This document shows, piece after piece, positions 26,418 through 33,532 of a DNA stretch of 64,000 nucleotides (its first letter is position 1; each line of letters opens with the position of its first letter). This stretch comes from Anaerolineaceae bacterium oral taxon 439 (GTDB taxonomy: Bacteria; Chloroflexota; Anaerolineae; Anaerolineales; Anaerolineaceae): NCBI GenBank assembly GCA_001717545.1, contig CP017039.1, forward strand, positions 1,922,001 to 1,986,000, written 5' to 3'. The notes beneath the pieces are model-generated. The model saw only the letters and a list, made by a program, of their open reading frames with translations, searched no databases and was not told the DNA's origin. Made by a program: the position numbers and the translations under genes.

Positions 26418-27206
26418 TTACTCCGTTTTTATTTTTATAATATTTACATTATTTTCTTCAAGCATAGCAATACTGCTTTGCTTAATATTTGTATCCGTTA
26501 TGACTATGTCAATATCAGATACATTACAAACCTTCATAAATCCTACTCGCTTGAATTTGCTTGAATCGGCCAGTAATATGATCTGTCGACCAGCTCTGAT
26601 CATCGCCTGCTTCAAAGGTACTTCCTGCATGTTCGTATTAAAAATTTGCCCATTTGAATGGACTGCGTCCGCACCTAAAAAAATCCGGTCAAAATGACAT
26701 GTTTTGAGGAATTCCTCAGATAAATCGCCTACCACTGAATAGACTTGATTTGTAACATTCCCGCCGAGCATGTAAGTTAATATATGAGGAAACTTTGCTA
26801 AATATGCCGCAATCAACAAGTCATTCGTAACAACCATTAACTTTTCTTTATAAGGAAGTAATTGTGCTAATGCGAATGTGATTGAGCCAGAATCTAAGAG
26901 GATTGAATCATTATCCTGAATTAAATCGAAAGCCTCCTTCGCTATAGCTTTTTTTACCTCTTTGTTCGTATTAATTTTTTCATCATAAGGGATTTCTAAT
27001 CTTGAATTCCGGAACAATGGTATAGCGCCGCCTCTTTTCCTCGAACATTCCCCATTCTTTTCTAAATACTGCAAGTCTCTCCGGATTGTAGCGTCAGAAA
27101 CATTAAGGCTTTCCACTAATTGAGCTATATCAACATATCCCTCATCACGAAGTAAATCACGAATAATTTGCAGCCTTTTTTCGGTTTTTTGTGAGTTCTC
27201 CTGCAT
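26418..27206 (-). CDS. DeoR/GlpR family transcriptional regulator
   Basis: The product of about 262 residues has an N-terminal DeoR HTH (KRLQIIRDLLRDEGYVDIAQ, then LNVSDATIRRDLQYLEKNG) and a sugar-phosphate-sensing domain with DSILLDSGSITFALAQLL, MLGGNVTNQVYSVVG and FLGADAVHSNGQIFN. Such proteins usually repress the operon they sit in and are released by a phosphorylated sugar intermediate. It is the first gene of the leftward island operon, 2 bp from the BtpA-like gene. The frame opens at 27245, but a TATAAT lies inside that extension and GAGG precedes ATG 27206, so I use 27206. Confidence 0.88.
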   Translation of the reverse strand: MQENSQKTEKRLQIIRDLLRDEGYVDIAQLVESLNVSDATIRRDLQYLEKNGECSRKRGGAIPLFRNSRLEIPYDEKINTNKEVKKAIAKEAFDLIQDNDSILLDSGSITFALAQLLPYKEKLMVVTNDLLIAAYLAKFPHILTYMLGGNVTNQVYSVVGDLSEEFLKTCHFDRIFLGADAVHSNGQIFNTNMQEVPLKQAMIRAGRQIILLADSSKFKRVGFMKVCNVSDIDIVITDTNIKQSSIAMLEENNVNIIKIKTE

Positions 27207-27233
27207 ATTTCCTCTGCCAGAATTATTTTGTTT

Positions 27234-27239
27234 ATTATA
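27234..27239 (-). promoter_or_regulatory. -10 box of the island sugar operon
   Basis: TATAAT on the minus strand lies 27 nt before the chosen start of the DeoR gene and within the longer open frame, which supports the downstream start. The operon would be autoregulated by the encoded DeoR protein. I did not find an obvious operator repeat. Confidence 0.55.
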
Positions 27240-27583
27240 CGACACTAATAGAAAAACAAATGTAACATTTCCGATATGCGCATCGTCATCTTGTGCATTT
27301 CAAAACCTTTTATGAATTATTCCAAACATTTTGCGACCGTATTATCAGGCTTCTGCTAAAAACGGATCGCTTCAACGCCGCTGATCGGCATGTACGCGAC
27401 GACGAGAATAGTCTCACGCACAATCGGGCTGCCCGGACGTAACGCGATGGCTGCCAGCGTCGCGTTGCGCGAAAATCAACAGATTTTTCAGCACAATACA
27501 TTCCGCCATTGCATAACGAAAATTCGATTCAGGTCCTCCTGGTTCTGCAGCGAATATCGTCCATAGAACCATTCATTCGACAT
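27240..27583. other. Junction region between island operon and thrS fragment, possible gene remnants
   Basis: Composition switches from A+T rich to G+C rich near 27350. On the minus strand around 27360-27470 a stretch encodes RPGSPIVRETILVVAYMPIS and more before a stop. It has coding-like composition but no intact start, and is broken by frameshift from the upstream frame. I cannot name it. The segment may be a decayed gene end trapped between the island and the thrS fragment. Confidence 0.35.
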
Positions 27584-27957
27584 CGCTCCTCGGCTCGCTC
27601 GAACGCTTCTTCGGCATCCTGATCGAGCACTACGCCGGCGCGTTCCCCGCCTGGCTCGCCCCGATCCAGGCCGAAATCATCCCGATCGCCGATCGCCATA
27701 TCGAGGCCGGAAATAAAATCGCCGCCGAGCTGCGCGAGGCCGGGCTGCGGGTGCATGTCGACGCTCGTTCGGACCGCATGAACGCGAAGATCCGCGACGC
27801 GCAGCGCCAGAAAATTCCGTATATGCTCGTCCTCGGCGATAAGGAAATCGATTGCCATTCCGTCGCGCTCCGCAAGCGCAGCGGGGAAAACCTCGGCGCA
27901 ATCCCGCTCCATCAGTTCATCGATTTAGCGAAAAAAGAAATCGCCGAAAAAATCTGA
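27584..27957 (+). pseudogene. Headless second copy of the thrS 3' end (right direct repeat)
   Basis: The segment encodes the last roughly 123 residues of ThrRS (from about LLGSLERFFGILIEHYAGAF to AKKEIAEKI) in an open frame with a stop at 27957, but no start, catalytic core or T-box. It aligns gap-free to 18748-19121 with about 27 differences, most silent; about five residues change, for example DC for ES and H for D near the end. It is probably not translated as an enzyme. The silent bias shows that both copies spent time under selection, so this is more likely the displaced 3' end of an older resident thrS than a fresh copying error. Confidence 0.88.
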
Positions 27958-27991
27958 ACGCTGATAAACAGGCTATAAATCGCCAAAGACA

Positions 27992-28039
27992 GATTAAGCG
28001 GATTCCACAGCGCTGCGCAGCGCCGGAGTCCGCTTAATC
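27992..28039. repeat. 48-nt near-perfect palindrome at the island edge
   Basis: Outer arms GATTAAGCGGATTCC (27992-28006) and GGAGTCCGCTTAATC (28025-28039) pair over 15 bp with one G-T. The inside contains the perfect palindrome GCGCTGCGCAGCGC. It lies between the thrS fragment stop and the convergent dcd stop. It may act as a bidirectional terminator without a T tract, or be a REP-like or recombination-associated element. Confidence 0.75.
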
Positions 28040-28065
28040 CATTCATTCAGACGCCAGTATCAGGT

Positions 28066-28644
28066 TCAATCGGCAGCCCGTCGCTCCTCGCGGGCCGGTT
28101 CAGGCAGCGTCTGACCCTGATACCGGCTCACGCGCATCGAATAATCCCGCTCCGGATCATCGTTAAGCAGGCTGAATTGAAGCTGCACGACGCGCGCGCC
28201 GAACGGGAGCAGCACATCATGCTTCCCTTCATTCTTAAATTCCAGCGTAATCGTTCCAGCAAAACCGGCGTCGATAACCCCGGCCATCATGTGGTTAATA
28301 AAAACGCGCCCCAGGCTCGACTTGGTATACACCTGTCCGCAGACATTTTTCGGCATGACGATATACTCGCGCGACGAGCCTAAAAAAACGTCGCCGGGAC
28401 GCAGCAGGATCCCCGCTTCGGATATCTCGCGAAGCTCCCAAAACAGATCGGAATGATGTTTTTTTCCAAAAATAATCGGCTGATCGCAATCAAGCGGCAG
28501 CCGCGCGTAACGCCCGAGAGTTAAATCCAGCGTATTCGGATTGACCTGGGCCCGAACGGTTTCCGGATCGGTATCCGACTTCGTAAAGTCGATCATCCCG
28601 GCGCAGATCATTTCCCAAATCTTCGTATCGTTCAAAACACTCAT
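28066..28644 (-). CDS. dcd: dCTP deaminase
   Basis: Dcd deaminates dCTP to dUTP (some members also hydrolyse to dUMP), supplying the thymidylate pathway. The 192-residue product has VNPNTLDLTLGRYARLP, a VYTKSSLGRVFINHM active-site block (the usual form is GKSSLGR), GVIDAGFAGTITLEF with the catalytic Glu, and the C-terminal SRYQGQT. Length is normal. It overlaps the upstream thyX-like gene by 4 bp, so dCTP to dUMP to dTMP synthesis is encoded as one transcript. Whether it is mono- or bifunctional cannot be read with certainty. Confidence 0.93.
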   Translation of the reverse strand: MSVLNDTKIWEMICAGMIDFTKSDTDPETVRAQVNPNTLDLTLGRYARLPLDCDQPIIFGKKHHSDLFWELREISEAGILLRPGDVFLGSSREYIVMPKNVCGQVYTKSSLGRVFINHMMAGVIDAGFAGTITLEFKNEGKHDVLLPFGARVVQLQFSLLNDDPERDYSMRVSRYQGQTLPEPAREERRAAD

Positions 28645-29180
28645 GATCCTCTTTCCCTCGCCTTTTCGGCGAGCCGCCGCTCATAGTAGCCGCAGCTGGT
28701 AAACTCGTAGCAGCCGCCGCGGTAGACACAGTCCGGATTCAGGAAGTCCCGATAAATCGGATCGCAGGCGCAGACCGCGGCCTTCACCGCCTCCATCGTC
28801 CTTCGCGTAACCGGATCAGCGTGAAAACATAATCGTTTCCGAGCCATATTCATCAGCGCCTGCAAATTCAGGTCCATGACGTGATTGACCGGCGCGTCCT
28901 GCCGGACGGACGCCCGGTCTGGATTCGAACGCTGACTTTTAACATAGTGCTCAACGCCGAACTTATGCCGGACGAGATGGACGCTGACGAAATACGGAAC
29001 GTTCCAAAGCGCAATCGTGAACATTAAAGTCCGCGCGGGAGAATGTTCCGATGCGATCAGTTTTCGTCGCCAGCTTTCCGAAGGGACCGCGAACTTTTCC
29101 GATCCCTGCGTAATTCGCGCTAAAAACAGGCAGCGCGTCCAGTCTCCCTCGTTTGGGTAGCGAATAACTTCAACTTCCAC
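28641..29180 (-). CDS. thyX: Divergent FAD-dependent thymidylate synthase (ThyX-like)
   Basis: ThyX methylates dUMP using methylene-tetrahydrofolate, FAD and NADPH. Residues begin VEVEVIRYPNEGDW, like the usual ThyX opening. Core features are LVRHKFGVEHYVKSQRSNPD, where the family motif is RHR-x7-S, and LNLQALMNMARKRLCFHA. The third motif residue is Lys rather than Arg. A Cys-rich tail (CDPIYRDFLNPDCVYRGGC, CGYY) is not seen in classical ThyX. The frame opens at 29294, but a TATAAT lies inside it; GTG 29180 with GGAGAAGAGGG upstream fits the family start (about 179 residues). It overlaps dcd. Confidence 0.8.
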   Translation of the reverse strand: MEVEVIRYPNEGDWTRCLFLARITQGSEKFAVPSESWRRKLIASEHSPARTLMFTIALWNVPYFVSVHLVRHKFGVEHYVKSQRSNPDRASVRQDAPVNHVMDLNLQALMNMARKRLCFHADPVTRRTMEAVKAAVCACDPIYRDFLNPDCVYRGGCYEFTSCGYYERRLAEKARERGS

Positions 29181-29276
29181 CGAACCCTCTTCTCCATACC
29201 TCGCGAATCGATCCTTCACCCGAAACCCAACCTGACCCTGCCGCAAACGCCGCCGGTCGGAATCGAATCGGATACT

Positions 29277-29282
29277 ATTATA
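29277..29282 (-). promoter_or_regulatory. -10 box of the thyX-dcd operon
   Basis: TATAAT on the minus strand lies inside the long open frame and about 95 nt upstream of the preferred GTG start of thyX. It supports the shorter gene model. Confidence 0.45.
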
Positions 29283-29372
29283 GCCCTGATTCACGTCAGT
29301 TTTGAACGGGCGCGGAAAGCCGTTTAATCCTGATAAACCGCAAACGCAGCGGACGAACGCCGCGCCGCCGCT

Positions 29373-29378
29373 TATAAT
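29373..29378 (+). promoter_or_regulatory. -10 box of the heterodimeric ABC exporter operon
   Basis: TATAAT lies 37 nt before ATG 29416 and inside the longer open frame that begins at 29302, so it favours the 29416 start. Confidence 0.45.
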
Positions 29379-29415
29379 TGAACAAGATTTACGGGAACCC
29401 GAATTTGAGAGCTAC

Positions 29416-31227
29416 ATGAATCCAGCGACCGAGACAAAACCTGACGAAATCCCCGTTTCAAAGCAGCTTGCGGACATGTTTTCGCTGCTGAAGCCATATC
29501 GTTTTAAATACGGATTCGCATTATTCCTGCGATTAATGGCGAACGTTTTTTATACTGCGCTCGTTCTGAACATCGGGCAATTCGTTGACAGCCTCATGAA
29601 CCCTGCCGCGGAGCTCCGAGTCGGGTATTTCGTCCTACGCCTGCTCGCGCTGATCGCGCTGCAGGCGCTCTGCACCTGTTTCGGGACAATCCAAGGAGCG
29701 ATCGTCGGCGAAAAAATCGACCGCTCGCTCCGCGATCTTTTTTTCGACCGGACGCAGCGGCTGACGATGGCCTTTCATTCAGAATCGAATACCGGCGACC
29801 TGATTCAGCGGGCGACGTCGGACGTCGACGAAGGCCGGCGCTTCTTCTCGGATCATCTTCCCGGTATCGCCCGCGTCCTTTTTCAGTATTCGACCAACCT
29901 CTACGCGCTCTGGCGGATCGATCCAACGATCGCGCTCATATCTCTGATTATCGGACCGATGATTCTCTGGTTCGCGCTTTTCACGTTACAGAAGGTCGGC
30001 AGGGTTTACGAAGATTATCAGAACCGCGAAAGCCGGATCACGTCGGACGTTCAGGAAAACCTGACCGGGATCCGCGTAATCAAGGCGTTCAATCAGCAGA
30101 ATTACGAATACGCGAAATTCGATAAACTCCTTGAAGAAAAGTATCAGTCCGGCAAAGGCGTACTGGCCGCCGAAAACCTTTTCTGGGGAGGGACCGATAT
30201 TCTTTGCAGCGTCCAAATCCTCGTCAGCCTGGTCTTCAGCGCCTGCCTCACGGTCGGCGGCAAGATCAGCGTCGGCGACTTCATCGCCGCAATGGCCTGC
30301 GTTAACCTGATCGTCTGGCCGATTCGAACCATGGGCCAGCTGATCGTCCGCGCTTCCCGGGCCATGGTCAGCATGCAGCGCGTCATCATGATCATCGCTG
30401 AAACCGAAGAGCCTCTCGACACGGGCGATCAGCTCCCCGCCACGACGCCGCCACGCGGGAAAATCGAGTTCCGGAACGTGACTTTCGCCTATCCCGGGAG
30501 CAAACCGACGCTGAAAAACGTCTCGTTTACCGTCGAGCCCGGCCAAACGGTCGGGATTTTAGGGCTGACCGGCTCCGGTAAAACAACCTTATTCAACCTG
30601 CTGCTCCGGTATTATGACTGCCAGCAGGGTCAGATCTTTTTAGACGACATCGAGCTGGCGCGAATTCCGCGGACTTACCTTCGCCGCGAAATCGCCGTCG
30701 TCGATCAGGAGCCTTTTCTTTTCGGCCGCACCATCGCCGAAAATATCGCGCTCGGGGCCGACCGCCCGATCGCCCGGGACGAAATCGAAGCCGCCGCGAA
30801 AATTGCCGCGATTCATGACGTCATCGTCGGATTCGAGAATGGATACGAAACGACGGTCGGCGAACGCGGCGTAACGCTCTCCGGCGGCCAGAAGCAGCGG
30901 ATGACGATCGCCCGCGCGCTTCTCCGCGATCCGCAGGTTATCCTGTTCGACGACGCAACTTCCGCGATCGACGCCGCGACAGAAAACCGGATCAACGAAG
31001 CGCTGGCCCGATCCACCAGGCGGAAAACAATTCTCAGCGTGACCCATCGCGTCCAATCCGTCCTGACCGCGGACCTGATTCTCGTCATGAAGAACGGCAG
31101 CCTGGTCCAGCTGGGGACGCACCAGACTTTATCGCATGAGCCGGGACTTTACCGCGAGATGCTCAACGTACAAGCGCAGATAGAAAACGAGCTCGAAGAT
31201 GAGCTGAACAGGGAAACAGAAGCATGA
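29416..31227 (+). CDS. ABC exporter half-transporter with degenerate catalytic site (subunit 1)
   Basis: The protein of about 603 residues has an exporter-type membrane domain of six helices (about 20-330) and a C-terminal ATPase with Walker A GLTGSGKTT, signature LSGGQKQR and Walker B VILFDDATSAID. The catalytic Glu after Walker B is Asp here, as in the non-catalytic site of heterodimeric exporters such as TM287/288, LmrCD and BmrCD. The next gene encodes the partner with the complementary degenerate signature. The frame opens at 29302; ATG 29416 is preferred for homology and promoter position. Substrate is unknown; drugs, lipids or peptides are the usual range. Confidence 0.9.
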   Translation: MNPATETKPDEIPVSKQLADMFSLLKPYRFKYGFALFLRLMANVFYTALVLNIGQFVDSLMNPAAELRVGYFVLRLLALIALQALCTCFGTIQGAIVGEKIDRSLRDLFFDRTQRLTMAFHSESNTGDLIQRATSDVDEGRRFFSDHLPGIARVLFQYSTNLYALWRIDPTIALISLIIGPMILWFALFTLQKVGRVYEDYQNRESRITSDVQENLTGIRVIKAFNQQNYEYAKFDKLLEEKYQSGKGVLAAENLFWGGTDILCSVQILVSLVFSACLTVGGKISVGDFIAAMACVNLIVWPIRTMGQLIVRASRAMVSMQRVIMIIAETEEPLDTGDQLPATTPPRGKIEFRNVTFAYPGSKPTLKNVSFTVEPGQTVGILGLTGSGKTTLFNLLLRYYDCQQGQIFLDDIELARIPRTYLRREIAVVDQEPFLFGRTIAENIALGADRPIARDEIEAAAKIAAIHDVIVGFENGYETTVGERGVTLSGGQKQRMTIARALLRDPQVILFDDATSAIDAATENRINEALARSTRRKTILSVTHRVQSVLTADLILVMKNGSLVQLGTHQTLSHEPGLYREMLNVQAQIENELEDELNRETEA

Positions 31228-33035
31228 GCGAAACCATTAAGGTCCGATCCGACGTCGTCAACGAAGATTCCAGGAACGTCCTCGGGCGGATCCTCCTGAT
31301 CGTCAGGCCGTACTGGGGATTGCTGACGCTGTCGGTCGCGCTGAATCTCCTGGCGTCGGTTTTCGACAACCTGATCACGTTTTTACATCAGAAAATCACG
31401 GATCAGGCCGTCATTCCCGGCGATATCGACATGCTCTGGCATTTCTTTACGCTCCTCGTCGGCGTGATTGTCATCCTGATCGTGGTAAACCTCCTTTCGG
31501 TCATCCTGACCGGGAAATGTTCGCTGGATATGGAAAAAGCGCTGCGTGCCTCCGCCTTCCGGCACCTGCACACGCTGCAATTATCCTATTTTTCTCGGAC
31601 GCCGGCCGGTTGGATCCTCTCGCGAATCACGTCTGACACGACAAGAATCACGGACGTCCTGACCTGGGGTCTCTTCGACGGCTCGTTCGCGATCATTCAC
31701 GTTATCGTCATCCTTGGCTTCATGACCGCCGTCAATTGGAAACTGGCGCTGATCGCGCTGACGATGATCCCCGTTCAGGTCTGGGTCGGATGGGAAATCC
31801 GGAAACGGATCCTCAGGGACCAGCGCGAAGCCCGGAAACAGAACTCGCTCATGACGGCGTCGCTCAACGAAAACCTGACCGGGATCCGCGTCGTCAAGGC
31901 GCTTCGCCGCGAAGAGCGGAATTTACATGATTTCGAAAAAATAACCGAAGCCAGATTTCACGCTTCCTACTCCGCGACGCGATGGAACGCGATTCTGAAT
32001 CCGCTAATCCAGTTCCTCCTGTTTTTCACGCTGACGCTCGTCCTTTGGGGAAGTAAGACCCAGTTCAAAATCGGCGGACTCACGATCGGAGGGATCAAAT
32101 CCTTTATCTCGTATTTCACGATGCTCCAATGGCCCATACAGGAGCTCACGCGCGTTCTCGGCGAGGCGCAGCAGGCGATCGCATCCGGAGAACGTTACCT
32201 GTCGCTCATGGATACCGAAGCGACGATCGCCGACCGCCCTGACGCGAAACCGATCGACTCGCTTAAGAAAGAAATCGAATTCCGGAACGTATCGTTCCGT
32301 TATGACGACGGGGATCGGACGCTCGTCCTGAAAAACGTCAGCCTGACGGTCCAGCCCGGCGAAGTCATCGCGCTCGTCGGCTCGACCGGCGGCGGAAAAA
32401 CGACGCTCGTCAATCTCCTCGCGCGCTTCTACGAACCGACGGAAGGAGAAATCGCGGTCGGAGGGAACGATTACCGCGAATTTGAACTTTCCTCGTATCA
32501 ATCCAGGCTCGGGATCGTGCTGCAAACGCCGCATCTCTTCTCTGGGACGATCCGCGACAATATCCGCTACGGGAAACTCAACGCAACGGATGAAGAAATC
32601 GTGACCGCCGCGGTTCAGGCAGGCGCCGACGATTTTATCCGTTCGTTCCCGAACGGGTACGACGAGCAGGTCGGAGAAGACGGCGCGCTGCTTTCCGTCG
32701 GCCAGAAGCAGCTGATCAGTATTGCCCGCGCAATCCTGAAGGATCCACAGCTGTTCATCCTCGACGAGGCGACGAGCTCCGTCGATACGATCACGGAAAA
32801 GATGATCACCGCCAGTCTGGAAACGTTAATGACCGGGAGGACGTCGTTTATCATCGCGCACCGTCTTTCGACGATCAAGCGCGCCGACCGGATCCTGGTT
32901 ATCGAAAACGGCGAAATCGCGGAATCGGGGACACATTCCGAGCTGCTGCGGCTGCGCGGACGTTACTACGAACTCTATTCACAGCAGTTCCGATTGGAAC
33001 GGGAAATCCCATTGATGAGGCAGCTTGGAACTTAA
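31224..33035 (+). CDS. ABC exporter half-transporter (subunit 2)
   Basis: The 603-residue partner overlaps subunit 1 by 4 bp (ATGA). Six membrane helices precede an ATPase with Walker A GSTGGGKTT, signature LSVGQKQL (Val for the first Gly) and an intact Walker B LFILDEATSSVD with catalytic Glu. Together the two chains make one active ATP site (its Walker B with the LSGGQ of subunit 1) and one degenerate site (Asp Walker B with LSVGQ). This is the known asymmetry of heterodimeric exporters. The -10 of the next transcript overlaps its stop codon. Confidence 0.92.
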   Translation: MSETIKVRSDVVNEDSRNVLGRILLIVRPYWGLLTLSVALNLLASVFDNLITFLHQKITDQAVIPGDIDMLWHFFTLLVGVIVILIVVNLLSVILTGKCSLDMEKALRASAFRHLHTLQLSYFSRTPAGWILSRITSDTTRITDVLTWGLFDGSFAIIHVIVILGFMTAVNWKLALIALTMIPVQVWVGWEIRKRILRDQREARKQNSLMTASLNENLTGIRVVKALRREERNLHDFEKITEARFHASYSATRWNAILNPLIQFLLFFTLTLVLWGSKTQFKIGGLTIGGIKSFISYFTMLQWPIQELTRVLGEAQQAIASGERYLSLMDTEATIADRPDAKPIDSLKKEIEFRNVSFRYDDGDRTLVLKNVSLTVQPGEVIALVGSTGGGKTTLVNLLARFYEPTEGEIAVGGNDYREFELSSYQSRLGIVLQTPHLFSGTIRDNIRYGKLNATDEEIVTAAVQAGADDFIRSFPNGYDEQVGEDGALLSVGQKQLISIARAILKDPQLFILDEATSSVDTITEKMITASLETLMTGRTSFIIAHRLSTIKRADRILVIENGEIAESGTHSELLRLRGRYYELYSQQFRLEREIPLMRQLGT

Positions 33036-33044
33036 TGATATAAT
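33036..33044 (+). promoter_or_regulatory. Extended -10 promoter of the HTH/kinase operon
   Basis: TGaTATAAT directly follows the exporter stop codon, 41 nt before ATG 33086. It shows that the HTH-GLUG-kinase genes can be transcribed separately from the exporter. Confidence 0.55.
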
Positions 33045-33085
33045 TTGTAGATGTATCTGGTCCTCAGTTAAGAAAGCCAGCCAGT

Positions 33086-33532
33086 ATGAAAACCGACCGA
33101 AACTCTTTGCAACCTCCTGTAAATACCGAATTTCTTTATAATATGCTCCTGAAAGCGGGAGATATTTCTTCATTCGTCAAAGAGCATTCTGATTTATTTC
33201 AATCAACGGATCTATCGATTTATTTAGCCTATCTTTGCGCGAAATACGAATTGAAAAACGCTAAAGTCATTGAGGATTCCGGAATTAACGGAGACTACTT
33301 TTATCAGATTCTTTCCGGGAAACGAAAACCGTCGAGAGATAAAACGATCCGTCTCGCGTTCGGAATGAAACTTGATATAAAGGAAACGCAGAGGCTCCTG
33401 AATTGCAGCGGCGCGAGCGAGCTTTATCCTCGCAACCGGCGCGACGCAATTATTCTATTCGCTCTCGAACATCGTATTTCAATTTACGAAACGAATGATT
33501 TTCTGTATGAACTATCGGAGCCATTACTATGA
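33086..33532 (+). CDS. Helix-turn-helix (XRE-like) protein linked to Ser/Thr kinase
   Basis: The 148-residue protein has a central HTH (YLAYLCAKYELKNAKVIEDS, then GINGDYFYQILSGKRKPSRD) followed by IRLAFGMKLDIKETQRLLN and YPRNRRDAIILFALEHR. I recall very similar small HTH proteins encoded next to Ser/Thr kinase genes in Bacillota. They probably bind DNA and may be kinase targets. Its last 4 bp overlap the next gene, and the kinase gene follows that, so the three are one operon. Ser/Thr-rich segments before the HTH could be phosphorylation sites. That is inference. Confidence 0.75.
   Translation: MKTDRNSLQPPVNTEFLYNMLLKAGDISSFVKEHSDLFQSTDLSIYLAYLCAKYELKNAKVIEDSGINGDYFYQILSGKRKPSRDKTIRLAFGMKLDIKETQRLLNCSGASELYPRNRRDAIILFALEHRISIYETNDFLYELSEPLL

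Noticed and set aside
19226-27206. Full lsr (AI-2) operon
   Set aside because: The kinase is closer to L-ribulokinase than LsrK, the regulator is DeoR-type rather than LsrR, and lsrF and lsrG are missing.
27529-27912. 127-residue open frame antisense to the thrS fragment
   Set aside because: The same shadow appears opposite intact thrS (18471-19022), so it only mirrors the thrS sequence.
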